64,000 nucleotides of DNA from AG-339-G14 sp902553315 (GCA_902553315.1 CACDKN010000001.1:62001-126000), one strand, 5' to 3'; positions 1 through 9,987 are shown, numbered from the stretch's first letter. Program-made: numbers and translations. Notes: generated by a model from the sequence alone, not told the origin.

Positions 1-666
1 GTTGTTTATGCAAAAATGTCAGATGCTCCCGCCGCTAAAGGAATAGGTGCTGTATTTGTTGACCTAGATACCCCTGGATTAACTTTTGGAAATAGTGAGC
101 GATTAATGGGTTGGCGAGGAATTCCATCCGCTGATATTTATTTCGATAACGTAGAGGTTCCCTTAGAAAACTTATTGGTTGAGCCTGAAGATGGTTTTAA
201 AAAACTTATGGAGACCTTTGATTTGGAAAGGTGTGGTAACGCAACTATGGCGCTTGCTCAAGCATCCTCGGCATTAGATTATGTGAAACAATACGTCCAA
301 GAACGTGAACAGTTTGGTAAACCTATTGTAGATTTTCAAGCGGTTCAAATTAAGTTGGCAGACATGCTAATGAAAGTTGAAGCTTCTAGGCTCTTAATTC
401 ACAGAGCAGTCTTCAATGCAGCCAATGGTCTTCCAGACATATTAGAATCTAGTAGTGCAAAATGTTTTGCAAACGAAATTGCCAGAGAAGTCACTACAAC
501 CGCTATGCAACTTATGGGTGGGTATGGTTTCAATAAGGAATATGGAATGGAGAGAAAAGTTCGTGATGCATTTGGTTGGGGTATTGCGGGGGGAACAATC
601 GATGTTCAAAAGGTAAATATTGCTTCTGCGATGATAGGCAGACGATTTAATCAAAGAGCTAAATAA
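1..666 (+). CDS. Acyl-CoA dehydrogenase, C-terminal part (5' end outside window)
   Basis: The reading frame is open from base 1, so this is the last ~221 residues of a longer gene. The visible part holds the end of the central beta domain (GWRGIPSADIYFDNVEVP, the usual substrate-side loop) and the complete C-terminal four-helix domain, ending with the typical GGYGFNKEYGMERKVRDA segment and a terminal helix. The family is FAD-dependent and oxidises acyl-CoA to enoyl-CoA in fatty-acid or branched-chain catabolism, passing electrons to ETF. The substrate cannot be told from this fragment. It converges on the DUF2244 gene, overlapping its 3' end by 8 nt. Family assignment is firm; specificity is open. 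Confidence 0.9.
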   Translation, partial: VVYAKMSDAPAAKGIGAVFVDLDTPGLTFGNSERLMGWRGIPSADIYFDNVEVPLENLLVEPEDGFKKLMETFDLERCGNATMALAQASSALDYVKQYVQEREQFGKPIVDFQAVQIKLADMLMKVEASRLLIHRAVFNAANGLPDILESSSAKCFANEIAREVTTTAMQLMGGYGFNKEYGMERKVRDAFGWGIAGGTIDVQKVNIASAMIGRRFNQRAK

Positions 667-1147
667 CTCTTATTTCTCTGATAATTTCATCCATTTTCTC
701 AATAAAAATTTTTTTATCGTCATCTGTTAAAAATTCTCCGACTGGAACTCTTTGTCCCTTAGATGAAATCACTATGTGTACTGGATACCAAGGATGTTTA
801 GCCCTTTCTACAAAAACATAAGCCCATTCTCTAATAAATTCTATTGAAGTTTCAGGTCTAAATTTTCCTTTTTCTATAATTAATTTTTCTGGAGAAATAG
901 TAATTATCTCCTGCTTGTTTGTTTTTTGGTAAACGTAATAAGACGCTAGCAAAACTATCAAAATTTCGAGGCCAGCAAAGGGCAGAATAATTGGTGCTCC
1001 AACGTATAAAAAACCAAAAGCAATAATTAGTATGGGAGTCGAAATCAACAATAGAAAAATTAAATTTCCCCTCCAAGAAATCGAACGATTTGGCTTTAAA
1101 GTTAATCTAAATGTATTATTGGCTTCGAGACGATCTGCAGTAACCAT
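659..1147 (-). CDS. DUF2244 family membrane protein
   Basis: A 162-aa protein with two adjacent hydrophobic segments at about residues 28-48 and 50-70, followed by a soluble C-terminal domain containing the W-hydrophobic-V-x-I pattern (WYPVHIVIS) and GEFLTDDDKKIF. This layout and length match DUF2244, an uncharacterised inner-membrane family often found beside cytochrome oxidase genes in proteobacteria. No oxidase genes are visible here. It is transcribed divergently from argD, with a 45-nt gap. The function is unknown. Confidence 0.7.
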   Translation of the reverse strand: MVTADRLEANNTFRLTLKPNRSISWRGNLIFLLLISTPILIIAFGFLYVGAPIILPFAGLEILIVLLASYYVYQKTNKQEIITISPEKLIIEKGKFRPETSIEFIREWAYVFVERAKHPWYPVHIVISSKGQRVPVGEFLTDDDKKIFIEKMDEIIREIRVI

Positions 1148-1192
1148 AATTAATTGTTATATTAAACCAAAATTTTTTATTTAAATTTCTAG

Positions 1193-2392
1193 ATGACAAA
1201 GAAAAAAATTAATTCTATTGATAGAACTGCCCTTACTCCAAATTATGCACCCGCATGGTTCACTCCAATCAAGGGGAAAAAGTCAATTTTATGGGATGAA
1301 GAAGGTAATGACTATGTAGATTTCGGTGGCGGAATTGCTGTGACTTGCCTGGGCCATTCTCATCCAGAGCTTATAAAAGTTTTAAAGGATCAGTCCACCA
1401 AACTTTGGCATGTAAGTAATTATTTGTATAACGAACCAGCCCTAGAGCTAAGTAGTCTATTGGCTAAAAAAACCTTTGCCGACAAAGTATTTTTTTCAAA
1501 TTCTGGAAACGAGGCGAACGAAGCAGCTATAAAGCTTGCAAGAAGATATTTTTATGACAAGGGTAAACCTGAAAAATATGATGTTGTCGTCTTTACAGAT
1601 GCTTTCCACGGACGGTCTATGTTGAACATAAGTGCGGGTGATTCTAAACCTCAAAAAACTGGATTTGGTCCGCTTCTCAAAGGATTCAAAAGAGCTAAGT
1701 TTAATGATCTTAAATCAGTAGAAAAAGTTATCACCAAGAACACAGCAGCTATTTTTGTGGAACCCATTTTGGGAGAGTCGGGCATTATTAGAGCCTCAAA
1801 TCCGTTTCTAATGGGATTAAGAAAATTGGCGGACAAAAATAACATTTTGCTTATTTTTGATGAAGTGCAAAGTGGTATCGGTAGAACTGGAACTTTGATG
1901 GCTTATATGGGTTACGGAGTTGTCCCAGACATATCAACTTTAGCTAAAGGTCTTGGTGGAGGAATTCCGATTGGTGCAACTCTAGCAAAAAATCATATTG
2001 CAAAGGCCTTTCAACCTGGAACTCATGGTAGTACCTTCGGAGGAAATCCATTGGCATGCATTGTCGCTAAAAAGGTAATTGAAATAATTTCTTCACGGAA
2101 AGTTTTATCTGGAGTGATGAAAAAAACAATATCTTTTACTAAAAAATTAAATCTTCTTTCTGAAAAATATGACATTTTTTCTGATATTAGATCTGCGGGA
2201 CTTTGGATTGGTTGTGATTTTAAAAAAGTAAAGTCATCTGATTTTATTCAAGCTGCATATAATGAAGGATTAATTGTTGTCCAAGCTGCTGGAGAAAAAA
2301 CTATCCGCCTCGCTCCTTCTTTAATAATATCTGACAAAGAAATAAATGAAGGCTTCAAGAGATTCGAAAAAGCATATAAAAATATCATTTAA
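1193..2392 (+). CDS. argD: Acetylornithine/succinyldiaminopimelate aminotransferase
   Basis: A 399-aa class III PLP aminotransferase. The PLP lysine is K252 in the motif STLAKGLGGGIPIGA; the phosphate-binding SNSGNEANEAAIKLAR segment and the LIFDEVQSGIGRTG aspartate motif are all present. In arginine synthesis ArgD makes N-acetylornithine from the semialdehyde using glutamate; in many bacteria it also acts in lysine synthesis (dapC role). lysA, dapF and argH lie elsewhere in the window. The N-terminus is about the usual ArgD length. ATG follows a TAAATT hexamer by 5 nt, and no convincing Shine-Dalgarno is seen. Other class III aminotransferases are possible but less likely given length and motifs. 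Confidence 0.85.
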   Translation: MTKKKINSIDRTALTPNYAPAWFTPIKGKKSILWDEEGNDYVDFGGGIAVTCLGHSHPELIKVLKDQSTKLWHVSNYLYNEPALELSSLLAKKTFADKVFFSNSGNEANEAAIKLARRYFYDKGKPEKYDVVVFTDAFHGRSMLNISAGDSKPQKTGFGPLLKGFKRAKFNDLKSVEKVITKNTAAIFVEPILGESGIIRASNPFLMGLRKLADKNNILLIFDEVQSGIGRTGTLMAYMGYGVVPDISTLAKGLGGGIPIGATLAKNHIAKAFQPGTHGSTFGGNPLACIVAKKVIEIISSRKVLSGVMKKTISFTKKLNLLSEKYDIFSDIRSAGLWIGCDFKKVKSSDFIQAAYNEGLIVVQAAGEKTIRLAPSLIISDKEINEGFKRFEKAYKNII

Positions 2393-2450
2393 GAAAAACC
2401 TACTTTGCATTCTTGTCTTGGCAAGATTTTTACTTATCATATGAGTAACG

Positions 2451-3497
2451 ATGGTTAAATTTTTAAAAATTTTAATTTTATCTACGTTAATTTTTTCGTG
2501 TGCTGGTCCTGCTACTCAGAGACTAAACATTGACAACGATGCTTTGGATACTGAAACAAAACTTCAACAAACATTAGCGCTTCAAAAAATTAAAGAAAGA
2601 TACGAACGTTTGCAACGAGTAGGCTATCCAATTCTTAAGAACTCGAGTGACCTTTGCGATAATACTGTCAACTCCATCGGGGTAATGTTCAATGCTTACG
2701 TTGCTACAGATAAATATTCTGAAATTGAAAAAGAAGTATATGGAATTGATGAAAAAGGAATAAAAGTCACATACGTTATTCCAAGTTCAGCTGCTTTTAA
2801 AAGTGGACTAAGAAAAAACGATGAAATCTTAAAAATTAACAACTTAGAGGTTTCATCAGATAGAGAGAAATTTCACAAAGGCTTAGAAAAATTTAGAAAT
2901 AAATCAGAGACCCTAAAGGTAGAGTTTTTGAGAGATGGAGTATCAAAATCAGTATCCTTTGATCCTGATTTGATTTGTAACTACCCTATTTTGTTGGTTC
3001 AAAACGACTCTGTTAACGCTTTCGCTAACGGAAGCCAAATTGGCATCACGACAGGAATGATAAGGTTTGCTCAAAGAGATGAAGACCTTGGATTGGTTAT
3101 AGCACATGAACTGGGTCATAACATGATGGGCCACATCTCTAAATTAAGAACTAATTCTCTTCTTGGAACGATTGTTGATTTAGCTGCCGCTTACTATGGA
3201 GTAAATACCCAAGGCGTTTTTGGTCAGACTGGAGCAAGAATGTATTCTCAAGAATTTGAAGCAGAAGCGGACTATGTTGGAATTTATTATTTGGAAAGAG
3301 CTGGATACTCAACGGAAAATGTCGCAAATTTTTGGCGAGATATGGCAGTGGAACATCCAGGGAGTATCAATCAAAGCCACACTTCCACTCATCCTGCTAC
3401 TCCTGAAAGATTTTTAGAAATTAATGCTGCTATTAAAGAAATTGAAGAAAAGAAAAAGTCTAATCAGCAATTAATTCCGAACACAGTTGCTGATTAG
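2451..3497 (+). CDS. PDZ-containing M48 family metalloprotease, lipoprotein
   Basis: A 348-aa protein with a lipoprotein signal peptide (hydrophobic stretch, then IFSC with the lipobox Cys at 17). A PDZ-like module follows at about residues 90-150 (VIPSSAAFKSGLRKNDEILKIN). The M48 zinc site is HELGH (H219, E220, H223), with a third ligand probably in EFEAEADYVG near residue 268. It probably acts in periplasmic or outer-membrane protein quality control, like BepA/LoiP relatives, although those lack an N-terminal PDZ. The gene faces parC, with only 1 nt between stop codons. The family is firm; the substrate is unknown. Confidence 0.85.
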   Translation: MVKFLKILILSTLIFSCAGPATQRLNIDNDALDTETKLQQTLALQKIKERYERLQRVGYPILKNSSDLCDNTVNSIGVMFNAYVATDKYSEIEKEVYGIDEKGIKVTYVIPSSAAFKSGLRKNDEILKINNLEVSSDREKFHKGLEKFRNKSETLKVEFLRDGVSKSVSFDPDLICNYPILLVQNDSVNAFANGSQIGITTGMIRFAQRDEDLGLVIAHELGHNMMGHISKLRTNSLLGTIVDLAAAYYGVNTQGVFGQTGARMYSQEFEAEADYVGIYYLERAGYSTENVANFWRDMAVEHPGSINQSHTSTHPATPERFLEINAAIKEIEEKKKSNQQLIPNTVAD

Positions 3498-3498
3498 T

Positions 3499-5730
3499 TT
3501 ATTCTTCAACAATTACTTCTACTGCATCTACTCTTCTGTACCCTTTGCGGAGAAAACTTCCCTTTCTACCCCTAGTGCCGACAAAATTTTCTAAATCTTT
3601 GGATTTTATTGTGTAATTTTGTTTTCCACTGTAAATTTTAAGACTGCTTCCTTTGACTAGAGACTTCAGAAAAATTAATTTGTTTTCTTTTGCTTCGAAT
3701 TGTTTTTTATCAATGTTGATAATTTTATTTCCTTTCCCTTTTGAGAGAATCGGCAAATCCGAAGATTCAATTAATAGCATTTTTCCTTCCTCTGTAATTG
3801 CAGCCAAGTAAGAGTCATTTATTTTAATCACCTTTTCAGGTCCTAATGGAATAGCTCCTTTGGTGTTGAGTGCAGTTTTGCCTGACTTATTTTTTGTTTG
3901 TAGTTCAGCTATTTTTGCAATAAAACCATATCCACTGGTCGACGCCAACAAACAATAGTCGTCATCGGTCCCTGCAACAACGCCCGCAAAGGTTGAGCCC
4001 GATTGAGAATTTATACTGCCCGATACCGGATCGCCTTGACCTCTAGCAGAAGGTAACTTATGAATAGGTAAAGTAAAAGCCTTTCCAAAACTATCAATGA
4101 TTACTGCGTTTTGACTATTTCTAGCCGTTGAAGAGGAGAGATATTCGTCTCCCTCTCTATACTGCAGGCTTTGAGGATCAATGTCGTGTCCTTTAGCAGC
4201 TCTAATCCAACCTCTCTTTGAAAGTACTACAGTCATTGGATCATTAGAGATAAGGTCTTTTTCATCAAATGCTTTTGCTTCTTCAACTTCGACAATATTG
4301 CTGTTTCTTTCATCTCCAAATTCCTCAAGATCCTCATTCAGCTCTTTTTTAATTAGTGTTTTTAATCTACTAGATGAGTTGAGAATTTTTTCAATATCTT
4401 TGGCTTCAGAGGCAAGCAATTTTTTTTCTTCCAGAATGGCCTCCTCTTCTAATTTAGCTAATTGCCTTAAACGTATGTCCAGAATTGCGTTTGCTTGTAA
4501 TTCGGATAACTTAAATTTTTTCATTAAAGATTTTTTGGGATCGTCATAGGTTCTTATAATTTTTATTACTTCATCAAGATTTAAATAAGCTTTAAGCAAC
4601 CCTTCTAGAATGTGCAATCGATCGTTTACCCAATCCAAACGATGTTGCAGTCTTCTTTTTACTGTCTCGGTTCTAAACTTTATCCATTCTTTGAGAATAT
4701 CTTTTAAATCAAATACTCTAGGCTTGCCGTTTAAACCGATGGCATTAAAATTTACCCGAACATTTTTTTGTAATTCTGTAGTTGCAAATAGATGGCTCAT
4801 CAATGCATCCTTATCTATTCTGTTAGATCTAGGGACAACAATTAATCTCACAGGATTATTTTCATCACTTTCATCTCTTAGATCTTCAATCATACTAATT
4901 TTTTTAGATTCGATTTGAGATGCGACTTGTTCAAGGATTTTTGAGGATGAGACTTGATAAGGCAAAGAGCTAATGACGATTTCTCCATTTTCGAAGTCAT
5001 AAGTGGCTCTTAGCTTTATAGATCCTCTTCCAGTTGTATAAATTTCCTCAATCTCCTCAGGAGTTGAAATTATTTTTGCCTGGGTGGGAAAATCCGGGCT
5101 AGGGATATATCTCATCAATTCTTTAATCGACATTTTTGGACTTTCCAAAAGTGCAATTGTAGCTTTTACAACATCGGTGAGATTATGAGGCGGTATATCC
5201 GTGGCCATCCCAACTGCAATGCCAGATGCTCCATTCAAAAGTACATTCGGTAATCTCGCAGGCAAAAATTTTGGTTCGATCAAAGTTCCATCAAAATTGG
5301 GCATCCAGTCAACTGTACCTTGTGATATTTCAGTTAAAAGATTCTGTGAATAAGCTGATAGTCTGCATTCTGTATATCGCATGGCTGCAAAACTTTTTGG
5401 GTCATCCAAAGATCCAAAATTACCTTGTCCTTCTATTAATGGGTATCTAGTAGAAAAATTTTGAGCCATCAGAACCATTGCTTCGTAAGCTGCACTGTCG
5501 CCATGAGGATGAAATTTTCCGATAACATCACCTACAGTCCTAGCGCTTTTTTTGAATTTAGCCGAAGATTTAAGACCCAATTCAGACATGGCATATATAA
5601 TTCTTCGTTGAACCGGTTTTAATCCATCTCCTACAAAAGGTAAAGCTCGGTCTAGAATTACATACATGGAGTATTCCAAATATGCTTTTTCTGCGTAACC
5701 TCCAATCGGTAGGCTTTCTTCTTTACTCAT
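3499..5730 (-). CDS. parC: DNA topoisomerase IV subunit A
   Basis: A 743-aa type IIA topoisomerase A subunit; the length fits ParC rather than the longer GyrA. The N-terminus matches the breakage-reunion domain, with the catalytic tyrosine Y119 in AAMRYTECRLS. The quinolone-determining region reads HPHGDSAAYEA, with S79 and E83 where resistance mutations usually fall, so it looks wild type. The C-terminal beta-pinwheel begins around residue 500 and includes SARGQGDPVSG. ParC decatenates daughter chromosomes with ParE. Its start overlaps the end of parE by 8 nt, indicating translational coupling. Confidence 0.95.
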   Translation of the reverse strand: MSKEESLPIGGYAEKAYLEYSMYVILDRALPFVGDGLKPVQRRIIYAMSELGLKSSAKFKKSARTVGDVIGKFHPHGDSAAYEAMVLMAQNFSTRYPLIEGQGNFGSLDDPKSFAAMRYTECRLSAYSQNLLTEISQGTVDWMPNFDGTLIEPKFLPARLPNVLLNGASGIAVGMATDIPPHNLTDVVKATIALLESPKMSIKELMRYIPSPDFPTQAKIISTPEEIEEIYTTGRGSIKLRATYDFENGEIVISSLPYQVSSSKILEQVASQIESKKISMIEDLRDESDENNPVRLIVVPRSNRIDKDALMSHLFATTELQKNVRVNFNAIGLNGKPRVFDLKDILKEWIKFRTETVKRRLQHRLDWVNDRLHILEGLLKAYLNLDEVIKIIRTYDDPKKSLMKKFKLSELQANAILDIRLRQLAKLEEEAILEEKKLLASEAKDIEKILNSSSRLKTLIKKELNEDLEEFGDERNSNIVEVEEAKAFDEKDLISNDPMTVVLSKRGWIRAAKGHDIDPQSLQYREGDEYLSSSTARNSQNAVIIDSFGKAFTLPIHKLPSARGQGDPVSGSINSQSGSTFAGVVAGTDDDYCLLASTSGYGFIAKIAELQTKNKSGKTALNTKGAIPLGPEKVIKINDSYLAAITEEGKMLLIESSDLPILSKGKGNKIINIDKKQFEAKENKLIFLKSLVKGSSLKIYSGKQNYTIKSKDLENFVGTRGRKGSFLRKGYRRVDAVEVIVEE

Positions 5731-7618
5731 TCAAGTTAGCTAAGTCTCCTTTGGTTTCTAGCCAATGTTTTCTATCTCCAGCTCTTTTTTTAGACAACAA
5801 CATATCCATTAAAGAGGTAGAAGTATTTCCTTTTTCTAAAGTAAGTTTCAGAAGTCTTCTCCCTTCGATTTCCATAGTCGTCTCTCGAAGCTGACTTGGA
5901 TTCATTTCTCCCAAACCTTTGAATCTTTGTATTTCTATTTTTTTTTGTTTATTTTTTGATTGCAGATCTTTAACGATTTTGTCTTTTTCATCTTCATCTA
6001 AAGCGTAGAAAACTTCTTTGCCTTGATCTATTCTAAATAAAGGAGGTTGAGCAATGAAGACATGGCCTGCTTCTACCAAAGGTCTAAAATGTTTTAAAAA
6101 TAACGCACATATTAAAGTGGCAATGTGAGCTCCATCAGTATCCGCGTCGGCAAGAATGCAGATCTTTCCATATCTCAAATTATCTAAAGTTTTACATCCT
6201 GGATCTAAACCTAAGGCCATGGCTATATCTTTAACTTCTTGAGATTGAGTTACGGCATCGGTGTCCACTTCCCAAGTGTTTAATATTTTTCCCTTCAGAG
6301 ACATAACAGCTTGAAACTGTCTATTTCTTGCCTGTTTAGCTGAGCCTCCCGCCGACTCTCCCTCCACTAAAAATAGTTCTGTTTCAGATATTTCTCCAGA
6401 AACACAATCAGACAATTTTCCCGGCAATGTAATGCCTTTGGTGATCTTTTTTCTTTCGACTTTTTGATTAGCTTTAACTCGTGCCTGAGCATTTTCAATT
6501 GAAATAAAGGCTATTTCCTCTGCAGCTTCAGTGTGTTGATTCAACCAAATGGCTAAACTATCTTTTGAAATCGAAGAAGCAATGTTTTGAAATTCTTTCG
6601 AAGACAATTTCTCTTTGGTTTGGCCACTAAATTGAGGATCTTTGAGCTTGGCAGACAATACAAAGTTACAATTTTTCCAGACATCGTCTGATGTGATTTT
6701 TACTCCTCTAGGAATTAATTTTCTATAGTCACAAAATTCTTTTAAAGCTTCTGTCATTCCACTTTTCATTCCAGAGACATGAGTTCCTCCTTGCGAAGTT
6801 GGAATTAGGTTCACATAGCTTTCTGAGATTTTTTCTTTATCGCCTCTCTCCCACATTAATGCCCAAGATAAACCTGATTCTTCGTTTTGATGTTCGCCAA
6901 TAATGGGTTTTTCTGGGACGAATAAACCGTCTCCTAATTCGTTTATTAAATAGTCTCCTAGACCATCTACGTAACACCATTCTTCTTTGGTTTTAGAAAT
7001 TTCATCTTTGTATTTTATTGTAAGACCTGAACATAAAACCGCTTTCGCTCTCAAAGCATTGGAAAGTTGTTTAGAAGAAATTTTTTCAGTGTCAAAAAAA
7101 ACAGGATCGGGTTTGAAAAAGATCTTTGTACCAGTATTGCGTTGTCCCACTGCATCAATTTTTTTTAAGTCTTTTTTCTTTAAACTATCTGCAAATTCTA
7201 TTGCAAATTTTGAACCGTCTCTTTTTATTTCTGCTTTTAATTGAGTAGATAAAGCGTTCACAACTGAGACTCCAACTCCATGGAGGCCTCCCGAAAAAGT
7301 GTATTCTTTATTAGAAAATTTAGCTCCAGCATGTAGTCTTGAAAAGATTAGTTCGACGCCTGGTACTTTTTCTTCAGGATGCATGTCAACTGGCATACCT
7401 CTTCCATCGTCTTCTACCGTAATGGAATTATCTTTATTTAGACAAACTGATATTTCCTTTGCATGACCAGCTATTGCTTCATCAACGCTGTTGTCTACAA
7501 CTTCCATAACAAGGTGATTCGGACTGGTGGTGTCGGTATACATACCAGGTCTTTTTCTAACGGGCTCAAGACCCGATAAGACCTCAATTGACTCAGCGGT
7601 ATATTTTGAGTTGGCCAA
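5723..7618 (-). CDS. parE: DNA topoisomerase IV subunit B
   Basis: A 631-aa GHKL ATPase plus TOPRIM protein; the length is typical of ParE and shorter than GyrB of enterics. N-terminal ATP-site motifs are VDNSVDEA, DDGRGMPVD and GGLHGVGVSVVNAL. The TOPRIM domain has EGESAGGSAKQARNR and DADTDGAHI. The C-terminal QRFKGLGEMNP motif is intact. It supplies ATP hydrolysis for strand passage by topoisomerase IV. It lies 2 nt after the peroxiredoxin gene and overlaps parC, so both are probably expressed from a promoter upstream of thiC or the peroxiredoxin. Confidence 0.95.
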   Translation of the reverse strand: MANSKYTAESIEVLSGLEPVRKRPGMYTDTTSPNHLVMEVVDNSVDEAIAGHAKEISVCLNKDNSITVEDDGRGMPVDMHPEEKVPGVELIFSRLHAGAKFSNKEYTFSGGLHGVGVSVVNALSTQLKAEIKRDGSKFAIEFADSLKKKDLKKIDAVGQRNTGTKIFFKPDPVFFDTEKISSKQLSNALRAKAVLCSGLTIKYKDEISKTKEEWCYVDGLGDYLINELGDGLFVPEKPIIGEHQNEESGLSWALMWERGDKEKISESYVNLIPTSQGGTHVSGMKSGMTEALKEFCDYRKLIPRGVKITSDDVWKNCNFVLSAKLKDPQFSGQTKEKLSSKEFQNIASSISKDSLAIWLNQHTEAAEEIAFISIENAQARVKANQKVERKKITKGITLPGKLSDCVSGEISETELFLVEGESAGGSAKQARNRQFQAVMSLKGKILNTWEVDTDAVTQSQEVKDIAMALGLDPGCKTLDNLRYGKICILADADTDGAHIATLICALFLKHFRPLVEAGHVFIAQPPLFRIDQGKEVFYALDEDEKDKIVKDLQSKNKQKKIEIQRFKGLGEMNPSQLRETTMEIEGRRLLKLTLEKGNTSTSLMDMLLSKKRAGDRKHWLETKGDLANLNE

Positions 7619-7620
7619 AA

Positions 7621-8097
7621 TTAAAGGTTATTTAATAAATTTTCTGCTGTACTTACTTCAAGGGCAGTTCCCGTTTCTACGAAAACTGATTCCAAAACAT
7701 TATCGTTAGCAACGGCAGCATATCTTGCTGAAATCTCTCCAAAACCGATCATTGAAGCATCTGCCAAAAGGCCCATGGCCTTGGAGAAGTCCCCATTTCC
7801 ATCAGAAAGAAAAGTTACTTTATCAGCAGCTTCCAAGTGCTTTTCCCACGCTTTCATTACAAAAGCATTGTTTACTGCTAAACAAACAATTTCATCAATA
7901 CCCTTGGAAAGAATTTCATCAGATTTTTCGATGTATCCTGGAAGTTGAATTGAACAAGTTGACGAAAATGCACTCGGCACTGAAACTATAGCAACTTTTT
8001 TGTCAGCCAAATATTCGGTACTTTCAATGGTATCTACTCCTTTTTCCCCCAGTTTAAAAAGCTTAGCTGAAGGTAATTGCTCTCCCACTTTAATCAT
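7621..8097 (-). CDS. Peroxiredoxin, Prx5/glutaredoxin-like type
   Basis: A 158-aa thioredoxin-fold peroxidase. The peroxidatic cysteine is C48 in VPSAFSSTCSIQLPGY, matching the PxxxS/TxxC active site of the Prx5 group (usually PGAFTPTC). The family signature CLAVNNAFVMKAW follows. It reduces H2O2 or organic peroxides with glutathione or thioredoxin. A GGAG-like ribosome site lies just upstream of ATG. It sits between thiC and parE on the same strand with 2-8 nt gaps, an unusual operon mix. Confidence 0.85.
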   Translation of the reverse strand: MIKVGEQLPSAKLFKLGEKGVDTIESTEYLADKKVAIVSVPSAFSSTCSIQLPGYIEKSDEILSKGIDEIVCLAVNNAFVMKAWEKHLEAADKVTFLSDGNGDFSKAMGLLADASMIGFGEISARYAAVANDNVLESVFVETGTALEVSTAENLLNNL

Positions 8098-8105
8098 TTT
8101 TTCTC

Positions 8106-9872
8106 CTAAATCTCATTATAAATTTTACTACCTGAGTCTCTAAATTCTTGAGCTTTCTTTTGCATTTCCTCTTCTTGTTTCTTAATTTCTTCCCTTGCAA
8201 AATCTCTTACATCTTGAGAAATTTTCATCGAACAAAATTTTGGTCCACACATTGAACAAAAATGAGCTACTTTTGCTGAATCTTTTGGCAAAGTTTCATC
8301 ATGATAGGATTTAGCTCTTTCAGGATCTAAGCCTAAATTGAATTGATCTTCCCATCTAAAATCGAATCTCGCTGCTGAGAGAGCATTATCTCGTATTTGT
8401 GCTGAGGGAAGACCTTTCGCCAGATCTCCTGCATGTGCAGCAATCTTATAAGCCATCAACCCTTCTTTTACGTCTTCCTTGTTTGGCAATCCTAGGTGTT
8501 CTTTTGGTGTTACATAACACAACATCGCACATCCATACCAACCTATCATTGCCGCTCCAATTGCAGAAGTAATGTGATCGTAACCAGGAGCTATATCAGT
8601 TGTTAATGGTCCGAGAGTATAAAAAGGAGCTTCATAACATTCTTGCAGTTGTAAATCCATATTCTCTTTAATCAACTGCATCGGGACATGTCCGGGGCCT
8701 TCAATCATCGTTTGAACGTCGTAATCCCAAGCAATCTTGGTCAGCTCTCCTAGAGTTTTTAATTCTGAAAACTGTGCTTCATCATTTGCGTCAGCGATTG
8801 ATCCTGGTCTAAGTCCATCTCCAAGAGAAAAAGTTACATCGTAATCTCTCATGATCTTGCAGATTTCTTCAAAATTAGTGTAAAGAAAATTTTCTTTATG
8901 ATGCGCCAAGCACCATTTCGCCATAATGGAACCGCCTCTTGATACTATTCCAGTAACTCTTTCAGCGGTCATAGGCACATACCTCAGAAGCACTCCAGCG
9001 TGAATAGTGAAATAATCTACGCCTTGCTCGGCTTGCTCTATTAAAGTTTCTTTGAAAACGTCCCAATTTAAATCTTCCGCTACTCCATTTACTTTTTCTA
9101 ATGCCTGATAAATTGGAACTGTTCCGATTGGAACTGGAGAATTTCTTACTATCCATTCTCTGGTGTCATGAATATTTTTCCCGGTAGAAAGGTCCATGAC
9201 GGTATCTGCCCCCCACCTTGTAGACCAAGTTAATTTTTCCACTTCATCATGAATTGAAGAGGACAAAGCTGAATTTCCTATGTTTGCATTAACTTTAATC
9301 TTAAAGTTTCTTCCGATAATCATAGGCTCTATTTCAGGATGATTTATATTTGCCGGGATGACTGCACGTCCAGAAGCGATTTCATCCCTAACAAATTCTG
9401 GAGTTATTTTTTTTGGTAGATTAGCCCCAAAATTTTCTCCGAGATGATAATTGCCCTGCTTTAGTTTTTCGTTCTCATCGTGACATTGATTTTCTCGAAT
9501 TGCGATGTACTCCATTTCTTCAGTAATGATTCCCTCTCTAGCTAGAGACATTTGTGTAGAATTTGGCTTGTCTTTTTTCCTATTTTTTAGCCATTTATCT
9601 CGATTTTTAGGCAATCCTTTCTCAATATCTATAGAAATATCTGGATCTGAATAAGGACCTGAAGTGTCATATAGGTAAATAGGCGGATTAGTCTGTTTTC
9701 CCTCTGAGGTAATCGAGCTTGTTTGCAAAACTTTTCTTACTGGAACATTAATATTGTTAGTTGAACCTTGGATGTAAACTTTTTTTGAACCGTTGAAAAG
9801 TTTTGTAGCAGTTTGAAGAATTTTTTTAGATTCTGGTGAGTTATCAATTGATCTTGAGGTAATCTTCTTCAC
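8106..9872 (-). CDS. thiC: Phosphomethylpyrimidine synthase
   Basis: A 588-aa ThiC, a radical-SAM enzyme that rearranges aminoimidazole ribotide into HMP-phosphate for thiamine synthesis. The C-terminal 4Fe-4S motif CSMCGPKFC (CxxCxxxxC) is present, as are core motifs such as SRGGSIMAKWCLAHHKENFLY (residues about 310-330) and EGPGHVP. The start is a GTG at 9872; a TAAAAT hexamer ends exactly 6 nt upstream. The ~127-nt gap to tolC contains no CTGAGA element on this strand, so no TPP riboswitch is visible. Confidence 0.95.
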   Translation of the reverse strand: MKKITSRSIDNSPESKKILQTATKLFNGSKKVYIQGSTNNINVPVRKVLQTSSITSEGKQTNPPIYLYDTSGPYSDPDISIDIEKGLPKNRDKWLKNRKKDKPNSTQMSLAREGIITEEMEYIAIRENQCHDENEKLKQGNYHLGENFGANLPKKITPEFVRDEIASGRAVIPANINHPEIEPMIIGRNFKIKVNANIGNSALSSSIHDEVEKLTWSTRWGADTVMDLSTGKNIHDTREWIVRNSPVPIGTVPIYQALEKVNGVAEDLNWDVFKETLIEQAEQGVDYFTIHAGVLLRYVPMTAERVTGIVSRGGSIMAKWCLAHHKENFLYTNFEEICKIMRDYDVTFSLGDGLRPGSIADANDEAQFSELKTLGELTKIAWDYDVQTMIEGPGHVPMQLIKENMDLQLQECYEAPFYTLGPLTTDIAPGYDHITSAIGAAMIGWYGCAMLCYVTPKEHLGLPNKEDVKEGLMAYKIAAHAGDLAKGLPSAQIRDNALSAARFDFRWEDQFNLGLDPERAKSYHDETLPKDSAKVAHFCSMCGPKFCSMKISQDVRDFAREEIKKQEEEMQKKAQEFRDSGSKIYNEI

Positions 9873-9878
9873 ATATAT

Positions 9879-9884
9879 ATTTTA
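9879..9884 (-). promoter_or_regulatory. Putative -10 element of thiC (leaderless arrangement)
   Basis: TAAAAT on the minus strand ends 6 nt before the thiC GTG, which would place +1 at the start codon. No clear -35 and no Shine-Dalgarno are visible. The same spacing recurs at several genes in this window. Confidence 0.4.
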
Positions 9885-9987
9885 AAACTATTTAGCCATT
9901 AACAAAATTGTTTTATTAAAAAAAATTTTTTTTCTTATATGAAAATAATCAATTTTATAATGTTTACAGTGTCAACTTTAATTGAGT

